Source: Saccharopolyspora galaxeae (GTDB taxonomy: Bacteria; Actinomycetota; Actinomycetes; Mycobacteriales; Pseudonocardiaceae). Taken from it: DNA of 64,000 nt. Both the position numbers and the translations under genes were made by a program. Of the stretch, positions 41,531 to 50,340 are shown piece by piece. Numbering within the stretch: the first letter of the stretch is position 1; each line of letters opens with the position of its first letter. The stretch lies in contig NZ_JADDUE010000003.1 in the NCBI RefSeq assembly GCF_016526145.1, forward strand, positions 372,001-436,000. Direction: 5' to 3'. The notes under the pieces are model-generated. The model was not told the DNA's origin. It searched no databases and worked only from the letters and a program-made list of their open reading frames with translations.

Positions 41531-43384
41531 GTGGCGGCAGGCGATACCAACGGTGCCGGGGCCGCGGACCCGGCCACCGGCACCGACCAGCAGACGGCCC
41601 GGCGCCCGGAAGGCGCGCGCACCGGCGACCCGGAGAACCCGCGGGCCGACCGGCGGGCGCAGGCGCACGGCGACGGCTCGGCGCAGGGTGAGTCGGTGGA
41701 CGAGCAGTTCGGCGACCCGGAACGGCACGGCGCCACCGAAGCCTCGCGGCGACAGCAGGGCTCCGGCCGCGGGGAAGACGCCGGCTCCGAGAAGGACTCC
41801 GGCCGCGAGGAAGATCCTGGCCGCGACCAGCGAGCGGGCACCGGGCACGGCGGCACCGAAGGCAGCGACGGCGATCCGGAGCCGCTTGCCGCGCCGGAAC
41901 GCAGGCAGCTCGACCTGGTGCGCCGCTTCGGCACCGCAGGCTCGCTGGTGCTGGCCTTCGGCGCCGTCGGGGCGGGCGCCGCGCCGGTGAACAACCCGCT
42001 CATCGGAGTGCGCCTGCTCGGCCTGCCCGCTCGGATCCCGACGGTGGCGATGGCCTGCGCGTGGCTCGGGATGCTCATGATCGTCACCGCGTGGCTGTGG
42101 CTGGGCAAGCTGTCCTGGCCCGGCCGGGCGCGCATGATCACCCGCACCCAGCTGGACCGCACGGTCGTGATGTGGGGCCTGCCGCTGGCGATCGCGCCGC
42201 CGCTGTTCAGCACCGACATGTACACCTACCTCGGGCAGAACGCGGTGGCCGCCAGCGGCGTGAACCCTTACACGCTCGGGCCTTCCGCGGCGCTGGGCGT
42301 GGAGCACCCGCTGGTCGCCAACGTGCCGAACATCTGGCGCGACACGCCTTCGCCGTACGGCCCGCTGTTCCTCATGGTCGGCCAGCACCTCGCCCGGGTG
42401 ATCGGGACCGACGTGGTGTTCGGCGTGCTGCTGTGGCGCGCGGTCATGATCGCCGGGCTGATGCTGGCGATCTGGGCGATCCCGCGGCTGGCGGTGCGCT
42501 GCGGGGTGCATCCGGTGGCCGCGCTGTGGCTCTCGGCGGCCAACCCGATCACGCTGTTCCACGTGATCAGCGGTGCGCACAACGAGGCGCTGCTGGTCGG
42601 GATCATGTTCGCCGCGATCGAACTGGGGCTGCGCTGGCGCCGCCCGCTGGGCGTGGCCGCGACCGCGGTGCTGCTGACCATCGGCGGCGCGATCAAACCG
42701 CCCGGATTCATCGCGCTCGGGTTCTTCGGCGTCTACGTCGCCCGCAGGCGCGGCGGGCGGTTCCGCGACCTGGTGATCGTCGCCGCCGGCCTGCTGGCGG
42801 TGTTCCTGGCCACCATGGCGGTGATCACGGTCGCCAGCGGCTGGGGCCTGGGCTGGATCGACACCTTCGACGTGCCGAACCGGATCAAGACGTGGCTGGC
42901 ACCGATGACCGCGTTCGGCATGACCGGCGGTGGGCTCGGGATGCTGCTGGGGCTGGGCAACCACACCGACTCGATGCTGGTCATCACGAAGCTGATCGGC
43001 TACGCGGTGACCGGGGTCGTGTGCCTGCGGCTGCTGTGGCTGTCGTTCAAGGGCCGCGTCGAGCCGCTGACCGCGCTGGGCATCACGCTGGGCACGCTGG
43101 CGGTGTTCGGGCCGGTGCTGCACCCCTGGTACCTGCTGTGGATGGTGATCCCGCTGGCGTTGTCCACGAACAACACCCGGTTCCGGATCACCGCGGCGGC
43201 GATCTGCGCGGTGGTGGCGCTGCTGGTGGCGCCGACCGGTACGGCTTATGTGCTGCGTGCGTACCAGATCCCGCTCGCCGTGATCGCCTCGTTGATCGCG
43301 TTCGCCGTGCTGCTGTGGTTCATGCGCGGGAAGGTGCCGCGGCTGCTACCGACCCGGAGGGGTGCGCGCCCGGTCACGTCATAG
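41531..43384 (+). CDS. mptB: Polyprenol-phosphomannose-dependent alpha-1,6-mannosyltransferase (MptB-like)
   Basis: A 617-aa GT-C-fold membrane enzyme that extends the lipoglycan mannan core with alpha-1,6-mannose, using polyprenol-phosphate-mannose. Residues 1-~130 are a charged, disordered N-terminal tail (Gly/Asp/Glu/Arg-rich). After that come about a dozen transmembrane segments. LFSTDMYTYLGQNAVAASG and VNPYTLGPSAAL hold the acidic residue of the first extracellular loop typical of GT-C enzymes, and ANPITLFHVISGAHNEALLV is family-typical. TAAGCT ends eight bases before GTG 41531. Divergent from sufR, as Rv1459c is from Rv1460. Confidence 0.87.
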   Translation: MAAGDTNGAGAADPATGTDQQTARRPEGARTGDPENPRADRRAQAHGDGSAQGESVDEQFGDPERHGATEASRRQQGSGRGEDAGSEKDSGREEDPGRDQRAGTGHGGTEGSDGDPEPLAAPERRQLDLVRRFGTAGSLVLAFGAVGAGAAPVNNPLIGVRLLGLPARIPTVAMACAWLGMLMIVTAWLWLGKLSWPGRARMITRTQLDRTVVMWGLPLAIAPPLFSTDMYTYLGQNAVAASGVNPYTLGPSAALGVEHPLVANVPNIWRDTPSPYGPLFLMVGQHLARVIGTDVVFGVLLWRAVMIAGLMLAIWAIPRLAVRCGVHPVAALWLSAANPITLFHVISGAHNEALLVGIMFAAIELGLRWRRPLGVAATAVLLTIGGAIKPPGFIALGFFGVYVARRRGGRFRDLVIVAAGLLAVFLATMAVITVASGWGLGWIDTFDVPNRIKTWLAPMTAFGMTGGGLGMLLGLGNHTDSMLVITKLIGYAVTGVVCLRLLWLSFKGRVEPLTALGITLGTLAVFGPVLHPWYLLWMVIPLALSTNNTRFRITAAAICAVVALLVAPTGTAYVLRAYQIPLAVIASLIAFAVLLWFMRGKVPRLLPTRRGARPVTS

Positions 43385-43395
43385 GCTTGGAGGTC

Positions 43396-44463
43396 GTGAA
43401 CGAAGCCGCGAGCACCCCAACCGGCCGCCCAGTGCCGAACGGCGCGGTCCAGGACGACGCGGTCCGAGACGGGGCGGTCCGAGACGGGGCGGCCCAGGAC
43501 GGTCCGGGGGATCAGGAGGCGGCCGAGGGCGCGCCGCAGCACTCCCCGGCGCTGGAGGTGCGGGGGCTGACCAAGAGCTTCGGCGACACCGTGGCCGTGG
43601 CCGGGCTGGACCTGTGCATGGCGCGCGGCAGCGTGCTCGCACTGCTCGGCCCGAACGGTGCGGGCAAGACCACCACGGTCGAGATCTGCGAAGGCTTCCA
43701 GCGCCCGGACGGCGGGACCGTGCGGGTGCTGGGCATGGACCCCGCCGCCCAGGGCGAGCGGTTGCGGCCGCGGATCGGCGTGATGCCGCAGGGCGGCGGC
43801 GCCTACCCGGGCGTGCGCGCCGCGGAGATGCTCCGGCTGATCGCCTCCTGCGCCGCCGACCCGATCGATCCGGACTGGTTGCTGGACACGCTCGGGCTCG
43901 CCGCGGCGGGGCGAACCCCGTACAAGCGGCTCTCCGGCGGTCAGCAGCAGCGGTTGTCACTGGCCTGCGCCCTGGTCGGGCGCCCGGAGCTGGTGTTCCT
44001 GGACGAACCGACCGCCGGGCTGGACCCGCAGGCCCGCAGGCTCGTGTGGGACCTGGTGGCGGCGTTGCGCCGCGACGGCGTGGGGGTGCTGCTGACCACG
44101 CACCTGATGGACGAGGCCGAAGCGCTGGCCGACCGCGTCGTGATCGTCGATCACGGCCGCGCCGTCGCCGACGGCACCGCGGCGGAGCTGACCGCCGATC
44201 CGCAGGGCAGGCAGGAGCTGTGGTTCCGCTCCGAAACGGCGCTGGACCTGGACCTGCTGCTGGCGGCGCTGCCGGAGGACTACGAGGCCACCGAGGTCCG
44301 CTCCGGGCAATACGTGGTGCGCGGCTGCATCGACCCGCAGGTGGTCTCCACCGTGACCTCCTGGTGCGCCCGGCACGGAGTGCTGGCCAACGAGCTGCGG
44401 GTCAGCAAGCGGAGCCTGGAGGACGTGTTCCTCGACCTGACCGGACGGGAGTTGCGCTCGTGA
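43396..44463 (+). CDS. ABC-2 type exporter ATP-binding protein with N-terminal repeat tail
   Basis: A 355-aa ATPase of the drug/glycolipid exporter (DrrA/CcmA) group. The ABC domain starts near residue 50: LEVRGLTKSFGDTVAV, Walker A GPNGAGKTT, RIGVMPQGGGAYPG, signature LSGGQQQR and Walker B LVFLDEPTAGLDP. The first 50 residues contain a pentapeptide repeat (GAVQD, DAVRD, GAVRD, GAAQD) encoded by a 15-bp tandem repeat. GTG 43396 has GGAGG upstream and follows mptB by 11 bases. The partner permease overlaps its end (GTGA). The pair corresponds by position to Rv1458c/Rv1457c; the substrate is unknown. Confidence 0.88.
   Translation: MNEAASTPTGRPVPNGAVQDDAVRDGAVRDGAAQDGPGDQEAAEGAPQHSPALEVRGLTKSFGDTVAVAGLDLCMARGSVLALLGPNGAGKTTTVEICEGFQRPDGGTVRVLGMDPAAQGERLRPRIGVMPQGGGAYPGVRAAEMLRLIASCAADPIDPDWLLDTLGLAAAGRTPYKRLSGGQQQRLSLACALVGRPELVFLDEPTAGLDPQARRLVWDLVAALRRDGVGVLLTTHLMDEAEALADRVVIVDHGRAVADGTAAELTADPQGRQELWFRSETALDLDLLLAALPEDYEATEVRSGQYVVRGCIDPQVVSTVTSWCARHGVLANELRVSKRSLEDVFLDLTGRELRS
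43441..43500 (+). repeat. 15-bp tandem repeat, four copies, inside the exporter ATPase gene
   Basis: Units 43441-43455, 43456-43470, 43471-43485 and 43486-43500 follow the pattern GGNGCGGTCCNNGAC. The repeat keeps the reading frame and gives a five-residue acidic repeat. Confidence 0.85.
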
Positions 44464-45296
44464 GCCGAAACTCGCCTGCGGAGACGGCGTCGAACACTGC
44501 CGCGGACGCGCCGCGGCCCGGTGAGCGCTTCCCGGCGGGCACCTTCACCCCGGCGCCGGGCAGGGGCCGGGCGCTGCGGATGCTGGCCGCGCACACCCGC
44601 GTCGAGGCGCTGCTGATCGTGCGCCACGGCGAGCAGGCGCTGCTGACCCTGATCATCCCGATGGCGCTGCTGATCGGACTGAGCACGCTGCACATCGGCA
44701 CCGTGCCGGAACCGCGGGTGGACTCCGTCGCACCGCGGGTGCTGGCGCTGGCGGTGATGTCGACCGCGTTCACCGGGCAGGCGATCGCGTTGGGCTTCGA
44801 CCGCCGCTACGGGGTGCTCAAGCGGCTTTCGGCGACCGCGTTGCCGCGCTGGACGCTGATCTCCGGCCGGGTGCTGGCGACGCTGCTGGTGGTGGCGTTG
44901 CAGGCGGTGCTGCTCGGGATCACGGCGGTGTGCCTCGGCTGGACGCCGCACCTGCTGGGCCTGATCGGCGGGATTCCGCTGCTGGTGCTGGGCACGATCG
45001 CGTTCGGCGCCGCGGGCGTGCTGGTCGGTGGCGCGTTCCGGGCCGAGATCGTGCTGGCGCTGGCCAACGCGATCTGGTTCGTGCTGCTGCTGGCGGGCGG
45101 GCTGGCGCTGCCTGCGGGCGACCTGCCGGGACCGGTCGGGGCGATCGCGGGTCTGCTGCCGTCCGGCGCGCTGGCCGCGGCACTGGAACGGACCGTCGAG
45201 CACGCCGCGCTGCCGGGTTGGCAGCCGGTTGTGGTGTTGCTGCTTTGGGGCGCGGCCGCCGGGGCGCTGGCGGTCCGCACGACGCGTCTGACCTGA
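44460..45296 (+). CDS. ABC-2 type exporter permease
   Basis: A 278-aa membrane protein with about six hydrophobic segments, for example ALLTLIIPMALLIGLSTLHI, AVMSTAFTGQAIALGF, TLLVVALQAVLLGITAV and IVLALANAIWFVLLLAGG. FDRRYGVLKRLSATALPR is the amphipathic loop seen in ABC2_membrane permeases. The first ~40 residues are a hydrophilic tail. GTG overlaps the ATPase stop codon by four bases. It forms an exporter with that ATPase. Confidence 0.88.
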   Translation: MSRNSPAETASNTAADAPRPGERFPAGTFTPAPGRGRALRMLAAHTRVEALLIVRHGEQALLTLIIPMALLIGLSTLHIGTVPEPRVDSVAPRVLALAVMSTAFTGQAIALGFDRRYGVLKRLSATALPRWTLISGRVLATLLVVALQAVLLGITAVCLGWTPHLLGLIGGIPLLVLGTIAFGAAGVLVGGAFRAEIVLALANAIWFVLLLAGGLALPAGDLPGPVGAIAGLLPSGALAAALERTVEHAALPGWQPVVVLLLWGAAAGALAVRTTRLT

Positions 45297-45331
45297 TCCG
45301 CCGCTCTGTTACCGCGAAGTAGGGTGGCGGC

Positions 45332-46219
45332 ATGACTGAGCCGCGAAACGCCTCCGCGAACGCCGAGTCGGCCCGGCGGTGCCACCGCGCACTGGAGCCG
45401 CTGCACGCCAACATCTACTTCTCCCCCGACGCCGACGCGGCGTTCACCGAGCTGGGCCTGCAATCCCGCACGGCGCGCTACTTCGCGGGCCGCGCGGCCC
45501 CGATGGGCGCGGTCGGCGCAGGCGTGGTCGCCGCGACGTTCTACAACTTCAACCCCGAGCTGGTCGCCGAGTCGATCCCGCAGGCGTGGTCGGTCGTGCA
45601 GCCCTCGGACGTGGTCGCCGCCCGCTTCGGCGCCGCGGACAGCACGCTGCGGCGACTGCTGGGCGAAGACCAGATCCGCTCGGAAGAAGTCGCCGAGGCC
45701 GCCGAACTCGCCCGCCGCGCCACCGAGGCGTGCAAGCCGGAAGCCCGCCCGCTCTACGCCGCGCACGCCGACCTGGACTGGCCGGAGCAGCCGCACGTCG
45801 CGCTCTGGCACGCGGTCAGCCTGCTGCGCGAGTACCGCGGCGACGGGCACCTGATCGCGCTGCAGTCGGCAGGGCTGTCCGGGCTGCACGCGCTGATCCT
45901 GCAGATCACCAGCGGCGAAGGGCTTTCCGAGCAGTTCGCCAAGGCCAGCCGCGGCTGGTCGGACGCGCAGTGGGGCGACGCGCAGGACGTGCTGCGCGCG
46001 CAGGGGCTGCTCGACGCGGGCAACGAGCTCACCGACGCGGGCAAGCAGCTGCGGGAGAAGGTCGAGCAGCACACCGACGAGCTGGCGGCGGCGCCGTGGG
46101 CGCACCTGGGCGCCGAGGGCACCGAACGGCTCGTCGCGCTCGGCAAGTCGTTGAGCAAGCAGGTCGCACGAGCGGGCGCCTTCCCCGGACACGCCTTCGC
46201 GGCAGGCCACCGCGACTGA
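45332..46219 (+). CDS. SCO6745-family protein (HTH-like, function unknown)
   Basis: A 295-aa soluble protein of the SCO6745 group, common in Actinobacteria, sometimes described as MarR-like because of its C-terminal winged-helix-like region (WSDAQWGDAQDVLRAQGLLD and NELTDAGKQLREKVEQHTD). The N-terminus contains RRCHRALEPLHANIYFSPDA and a YFAGRAAPMGAVGAGVVAA stretch typical of the family. TAGGGT ends six bases before the ATG, which suggests a leaderless message. No biochemical role is known to me. Confidence 0.75.
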   Translation: MTEPRNASANAESARRCHRALEPLHANIYFSPDADAAFTELGLQSRTARYFAGRAAPMGAVGAGVVAATFYNFNPELVAESIPQAWSVVQPSDVVAARFGAADSTLRRLLGEDQIRSEEVAEAAELARRATEACKPEARPLYAAHADLDWPEQPHVALWHAVSLLREYRGDGHLIALQSAGLSGLHALILQITSGEGLSEQFAKASRGWSDAQWGDAQDVLRAQGLLDAGNELTDAGKQLREKVEQHTDELAAAPWAHLGAEGTERLVALGKSLSKQVARAGAFPGHAFAAGHRD

Positions 46220-46353
46220 CTGCGGAAGGTTCGCGGCGGGTGCCGGTCGCTCCGCTGGACGCTGCGATCGGCTCCGCCGTTCTCAAGACGACGGCCGCCC
46301 GCGGCCGGGTACCTCTCGGCGGTGCGTTCCAGGGCAGCGCCTACGATCGGGCC

Positions 46354-47307
46354 GTGCCGACGTCGAAACTGGCCAGGGTCCTGAATCCAAGTCACCGCGT
46401 GGTGCGCGCACTGGCGCTGGCCGTGCTCGTCACCCAGGCGTTGATCTCGGTGACCGGGTCGGTGGTGCGGGTGACCGGCTCCGGCCTCGGCTGCCCCACG
46501 TGGCCGCAGTGCTTCCCCGGCAGCATGGTGCCGATCGAGCACCCGGAGGTCGCCGCGCTGCACCAGGTGATCGAGTTCGGCAACCGCACGCTGACCGGCT
46601 TGGTCGGGTTCGTGGCGCTGGCCTGCCTGCTGGCCGCCTGGCGGGTGCGGCCGCGCCGCCCGCGGCTGATCAAGCTCGCGCTGATCATGCCGGTGGGCGT
46701 GGTCGCGCAAGCGGTGATCGGCGGCATCACGGTGCTGGTGGACCTGAGCTGGTGGAGCGTGTCGATCCACTTCATGGCCTCGGCGGTGCTGATCTGGCTG
46801 GCCGCGTACCTGTTCAAGGCCGCCGGTGAGGGCGACGAGCCCGCGACTCCGGTGCTACCCGGCCGGATGCGCGGCCTGCTGGTGGCGCTGACCGTGATCA
46901 CGGCCGCGATGCTGTTCGCCGGAACGATGGTGACCGCCGCGGGCCCGCACGCCGGGGACGCCGAGACTCCGCGGTTGGTGCTGCCGGTGGTGACGTTGGT
47001 GCAGGTGCACGGGCTGCTGGTGATGGCGTACGTGTGCGTGCTGGCCGTGTTCGGCGTTTGGCTGCGCAGCGCGCGGCCCACCAAGGGCGTGCTGCGCTGC
47101 TACATCGCGGCCTGCGTGCTGGTGCTGGCGCAGGGCGCGGTTGGTTCGGCGCAGTACTACTTGGGCGTGCCGGAGGCGATGGTCGTGCTGCACGTCCTCG
47201 GCGCGACGCTGGTCATCGCGATCACGGCGCTGCTGTGGAGCGAATCGCGGTACCGCGGGCGGGTCCCCGAGGCTCCGGCGCCCGAGGCCGAGCCCGTCCC
47301 GGCCTGA
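46354..47307 (+). CDS. ctaA: Heme A synthase CtaA (COX15 family)
   Basis: Converts heme O to heme A for cytochrome aa3 oxidase. The 317-aa membrane protein has eight predicted helices, the family signature TGSVVRVTGSGLGCPTWPQCFPG with the extracellular Cys pair, and heme-ligand histidines in AALHQVIEFGNRTLTG, WSVSIHFMAS, VQVHGLL and VVLHVLGATL. TACGAT ends six bases before GTG 46354, so the mRNA is probably leaderless. ctaB, encoding the preceding enzyme, lies ~5 kb away on the opposite strand. Confidence 0.93.
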   Translation: MPTSKLARVLNPSHRVVRALALAVLVTQALISVTGSVVRVTGSGLGCPTWPQCFPGSMVPIEHPEVAALHQVIEFGNRTLTGLVGFVALACLLAAWRVRPRRPRLIKLALIMPVGVVAQAVIGGITVLVDLSWWSVSIHFMASAVLIWLAAYLFKAAGEGDEPATPVLPGRMRGLLVALTVITAAMLFAGTMVTAAGPHAGDAETPRLVLPVVTLVQVHGLLVMAYVCVLAVFGVWLRSARPTKGVLRCYIAACVLVLAQGAVGSAQYYLGVPEAMVVLHVLGATLVIAITALLWSESRYRGRVPEAPAPEAEPVPA

Positions 47308-47384
47308 GCCCGCTCCGCGCGTCGGTGAACGACCGTTGCTCCGAATGGATTTGCGCGACGCAGGAGCATCGATTCGATCGGCGG

Positions 47385-47879
47385 TCAGTAGCGCAGTTTG
47401 CGGGGCTGTTCGCGTTCCCAGCGCTGCCACAGCTGCGGCATTTCCCCGGCGAGCCACTGGTAGAACTCGTGCACGGTGCGCAGCCGCCGCGCCCGCTCGC
47501 CCTGCCCGCTGAACATCCGCAGCCCGGCGGCGGTGAGCTCCTCCAGCCCGGTGACCCGCTGCATCCGGTGGCGCACCAGCTCCGGCCAGCGGTCCTCCTC
47601 CACGCGGTAGAGCGCCGCCTCGCGGCCCTGCCTGGTCGTCTTGGAGATCACGCCGAGCCGCAGCAGCAGCCGCACGTTGGTGCTGACCGAGCCGGTGCTG
47701 GCGTTGAGCCCGTGCGAGAGCTCCGCGGCCGTGCGCTCCGGTGGGTCGCAGATCAGCAGGAACGCCAGGATCCGCCCGGCGATCAGCGGCATCCCCTCGG
47801 TGGCCTCGAAGTGCGCGGCCATCTGCTCGATCCACTCGGACATCGCGGGGCGTTCGGTGCGCTGCGCATACTCGGTCAC
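47385..47879 (-). CDS. GbsR/MarR-family transcriptional regulator
   Basis: A 164-aa winged-HTH protein. The DNA-binding part includes MPLIAGRILAFLLICDPPER, TAAELSHGLNASTGSVSTNV and RLLLRLGVISKTTRQGREAAL, typical of the GbsR/MarR group. The C-terminal part is helical. GTG 47879 follows GGAGGG by about six bases, while the frame is open upstream. Targets are not evident; the genes on either side are in opposite or separate units. Confidence 0.82.
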   Translation of the reverse strand: MTEYAQRTERPAMSEWIEQMAAHFEATEGMPLIAGRILAFLLICDPPERTAAELSHGLNASTGSVSTNVRLLLRLGVISKTTRQGREAALYRVEEDRWPELVRHRMQRVTGLEELTAAGLRMFSGQGERARRLRTVHEFYQWLAGEMPQLWQRWEREQPRKLRY

Positions 47880-47993
47880 TTCAGCCCTCCGGCAGATCAA
47901 CTTCAAGCGCCGCTGAAAACATAGACTCCGCGAACCGCGATGTCATCCCGACACGCCTCGATCATGCGGAAATGACCTGTTCGCCGCGGTCGC

Positions 47994-48875
47994 TCAGCCG
48001 TTAAGGGCGGCGCGCACCGCGGAGGCGCAGCGGAGCGGCGCGCCCGGATCGGCGTGGCCGAAGCCCAGCGACGGCTCGGTGACCTCCAGCTCCAGCACCA
48101 GCGGTGCCCCGTCGTCGCGCCGCACCAGATCGACCCGCGCGTACAGCAGGTCGCAGCGCCGCAGGCCGAGCAGCTCGGCCGCCGCGTCCATCACGTCCTC
48201 GGCCACGCTCCGCAGCGCGGCGTCCGGCTCGACCCGCATCCGTTCACCGGCGGAGAGCTCGCCGTCCGAGGACTCGCGCAGCATCGGCCCCTTGACGAAG
48301 GCGTGCGAGAACAAGCCGCCGAAGAACACCAGCGCGGTCTCGCCTTCGCGATCGACGACGCGCTGGTACGGCTGCACCAGCACGAGCCCGCCGCCACCGT
48401 GCAGCGACTCCAGGTGCTCGGCGGCCGAAGCCAGATCACCCGGCGCGAAGCGGGCGGCCCCGCGGGAACCGGCACCGACCGAGGGCTTGAGCACGAACTC
48501 CGCGTCCGGCCAATCCGCCAGGTCCGCGGCGGTGATCCGCTCCCCCGGTTTGAGCAGCCGGGTCGGCACCACCGGCAGCCCGCGCTCGGTGAGATCGGCG
48601 AGGTAGCTCTTGTCGGTGTTCCAGCGCGCCACCCGGGCCGGATTCGCCACCGCCGGCAGCGAATCGCACCAGCTCAGGAACTCTTCGCGGCGCTGCGTGT
48701 AGTCCCACGGGCTGCGCAGCACCACGAGGTCGGCGCGGGAGAACCCGGCCGCCGGGTCGTCCCACGCGGCCCATTCCGCGCGCACGCCCAACTCGTCCAG
48801 CGCTGCGGTCAGCGGGGCGTCGTCGGCGGCCGAAGCGGGCGGGTCCGCGCAGGTCGCCAGCAGTACGAACGGCAT
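47994..48875 (-). CDS. ATP-grasp domain protein (RimK-like)
   Basis: A 293-aa cytosolic protein with an ATP-grasp layout: VVLRSPWDYTQRREEFLSWC, FVLKPSVGAGSRGAARFAPG (ATP-binding lysine and glycine-rich loop), LVLVQPYQRVVDREGETALV and the metal-binding end LVLELEVTEPSLGF. Such enzymes ligate an amine to a carboxylate through an acyl phosphate. The start overlaps the stop codon of the small upstream gene (TGATG), so the two products may act together. Substrate unknown. Confidence 0.82.
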   Translation of the reverse strand: MPFVLLATCADPPASAADDAPLTAALDELGVRAEWAAWDDPAAGFSRADLVVLRSPWDYTQRREEFLSWCDSLPAVANPARVARWNTDKSYLADLTERGLPVVPTRLLKPGERITAADLADWPDAEFVLKPSVGAGSRGAARFAPGDLASAAEHLESLHGGGGLVLVQPYQRVVDREGETALVFFGGLFSHAFVKGPMLRESSDGELSAGERMRVEPDAALRSVAEDVMDAAAELLGLRRCDLLYARVDLVRRDDGAPLVLELEVTEPSLGFGHADPGAPLRCASAVRAALNG

Positions 48876-49189
48876 CAGCGGGCGCGCGGGCCGGCCATCT
48901 TGCGGCGGTGCGCCGGGCCGATCTGCAGCGCGGCGGTGGTCTCGCCGTCCCAGTCGCTGCCGGTCAGCTCGTCGACCGCGGCCACGACGGCTTCACCGGT
49001 CGCGACGTCGGCGACCAGCACGTCCCCGAGCGCGCCGTCCTCACCGACGAGGACCAGGCGAGCGCCTGCGTTGCCGAGGTGCTCCACCACGGCCCGGGCG
49101 GAACCGCCGTGCTTCCCGGCGAAGTCCTTCGCCGCGGCGACGGCCTTCGGCGGCGCGGTGATCTGCTCGGCGTCGTTGTCGGCTGCCAT
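48875..49189 (-). CDS. Small conserved hypothetical protein (104 aa)
   Basis: I do not recognise a domain. The sequence starts MAADNDAEQITAPPKAVAAA and has two hydrophobic-beta stretches (ARLVLVGEDGALGDVLVAD, AVVAAVDELTG) and a basic C-terminus HRRKMAGPRAR. It is coupled to the ATP-grasp gene by a one-base stop/start overlap. ATG 49189 is preferred over upstream in-frame codons because the upstream part lacks coding character and overlaps the promoter region of qor. It could be a carrier or regulatory partner of the ligase. Confidence 0.6.
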   Translation of the reverse strand: MAADNDAEQITAPPKAVAAAKDFAGKHGGSARAVVEHLGNAGARLVLVGEDGALGDVLVADVATGEAVVAAVDELTGSDWDGETTAALQIGPAHRRKMAGPRAR

Positions 49190-49331
49190 GCCGGAGATCC
49201 TAGACAACGCCGCCGCCGCGGAGGGCGCACCGTTACGCACACCACGATCCTCGGACGGCGGGCGGAGCGGGCCCGCGCGCCGTACGGCGGGCATGATCGG
49301 CTGCGGAACACCGTCACAGAAGGAGGCACAC

Positions 49332-50300
49332 ATGCGCGCGATCCGGGTACAGGCCACCGGCGGACCCGAGGTGCTGGAACTCGCGGAAGCCGACCGGCCG
49401 GCTCCCGGCCCGGGTGAGCTGCTGGTCGAGGTCGCCGCCTCCGGCGTCAACTTCATCGACACCTACCAGCGCAGCGGGGTCTACTCGATGCCGCTGCCGT
49501 TCACGCCGGGCTCCGAGGGCGCGGGCACGGTCGCCGAAGCCGGGCCGGACGTCGCCGGGTTCACCGCCGGGGACCGGGTCGCCTGGGCGATGACTCCGGG
49601 CAGCTACGCCGAGTACGCGGTGGTGCCCGCGGCCAAGGCGGTGCGGATCCCGGAGGGGCTGGAAGACCGCACGGCCGCTGCGGCGGCGCTGCAAGGCATG
49701 ACCGCGCACTACCTGATCGCCTCCACGCATCCGGTGCGGGAAGGCGAAACCGCGCTGGTGCACGCCGCGGCGGGCGGCATGGGCCTGCTGCTCACCCAGC
49801 TGATCAAGGCCCGCGGCGGCCGCGTGATCGGCACGGTCTCCACCGACGAGAAGGAACGGCTGGCCCGGGGCGCGGGCGCGGACGAGATCATCCGCTACAC
49901 CGAGGCCGACGTCGCCGAAGGGGTGCGGGAACTGACCGGCGGCCGGGGCGTGGACGTGGTCTACGACGGCGTCGGCAAGGACACCTTCGACGCGAGCCTG
50001 GCGAGCCTGCGCCCGCGCGGCACGCTTGCGCTGTTCGGCGCCGCCAGCGGCCCGGTTCCGCCGGTGGACCCGCAGCGGCTCAACAGCGCGGGCTCGGTGT
50101 TCCTGACCAGGCCGTCGCTGGCGAGCTACCTGCTGGACCGCGACGAGCTGGACTGGCGGGCCGGTGAGGTGTTCGGCGCGATCGCCGACGGGCGGCTGGA
50201 CATCCGGATCGGCGGCAGCTACCAGCTGGCGGATGCCCGCAAGGCGCACGAAGACCTCGAAGGCCGCCGCACCACCGGGAAGCTGTTGCTGCTGCCCTGA
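49332..50300 (+). CDS. qor: NADPH:quinone oxidoreductase (zinc-less MDR family)
   Basis: A 322-aa medium-chain dehydrogenase/reductase. It has GVNFIDTYQRSGVYSMPLPF near residue 40 (the quinone-reductase signature), GSEGAGTVAEAGPDVAG and the NADPH-binding VHAAAGGMGLLLTQLIKARG, and lacks the zinc-binding cysteines of alcohol dehydrogenases. It reduces quinones, often by one electron. AGGAGG is six bases upstream of ATG 49332. Position matches Rv1454c. A strong hairpin terminator follows. Confidence 0.92.
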   Translation: MRAIRVQATGGPEVLELAEADRPAPGPGELLVEVAASGVNFIDTYQRSGVYSMPLPFTPGSEGAGTVAEAGPDVAGFTAGDRVAWAMTPGSYAEYAVVPAAKAVRIPEGLEDRTAAAAALQGMTAHYLIASTHPVREGETALVHAAAGGMGLLLTQLIKARGGRVIGTVSTDEKERLARGAGADEIIRYTEADVAEGVRELTGGRGVDVVYDGVGKDTFDASLASLRPRGTLALFGAASGPVPPVDPQRLNSAGSVFLTRPSLASYLLDRDELDWRAGEVFGAIADGRLDIRIGGSYQLADARKAHEDLEGRRTTGKLLLLP

Positions 50301-50307
50301 TCGATGC

Positions 50308-50340
50308 GGCTCCGGCCCGGGCTCAGTCCGGGCCGGAGCC
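50308..50340. terminator. Hairpin terminator after qor, overlapping the end of the DUF2157 gene
   Basis: GGCTCCGGCCCGG (50308-50320), 7-nt loop, CCGGGCCGGAGCC (50328-50340), 13 perfect pairs. The loop holds part of the stop codon of the convergent DUF2157 gene, so the same structure serves both strands. Confidence 0.82.
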
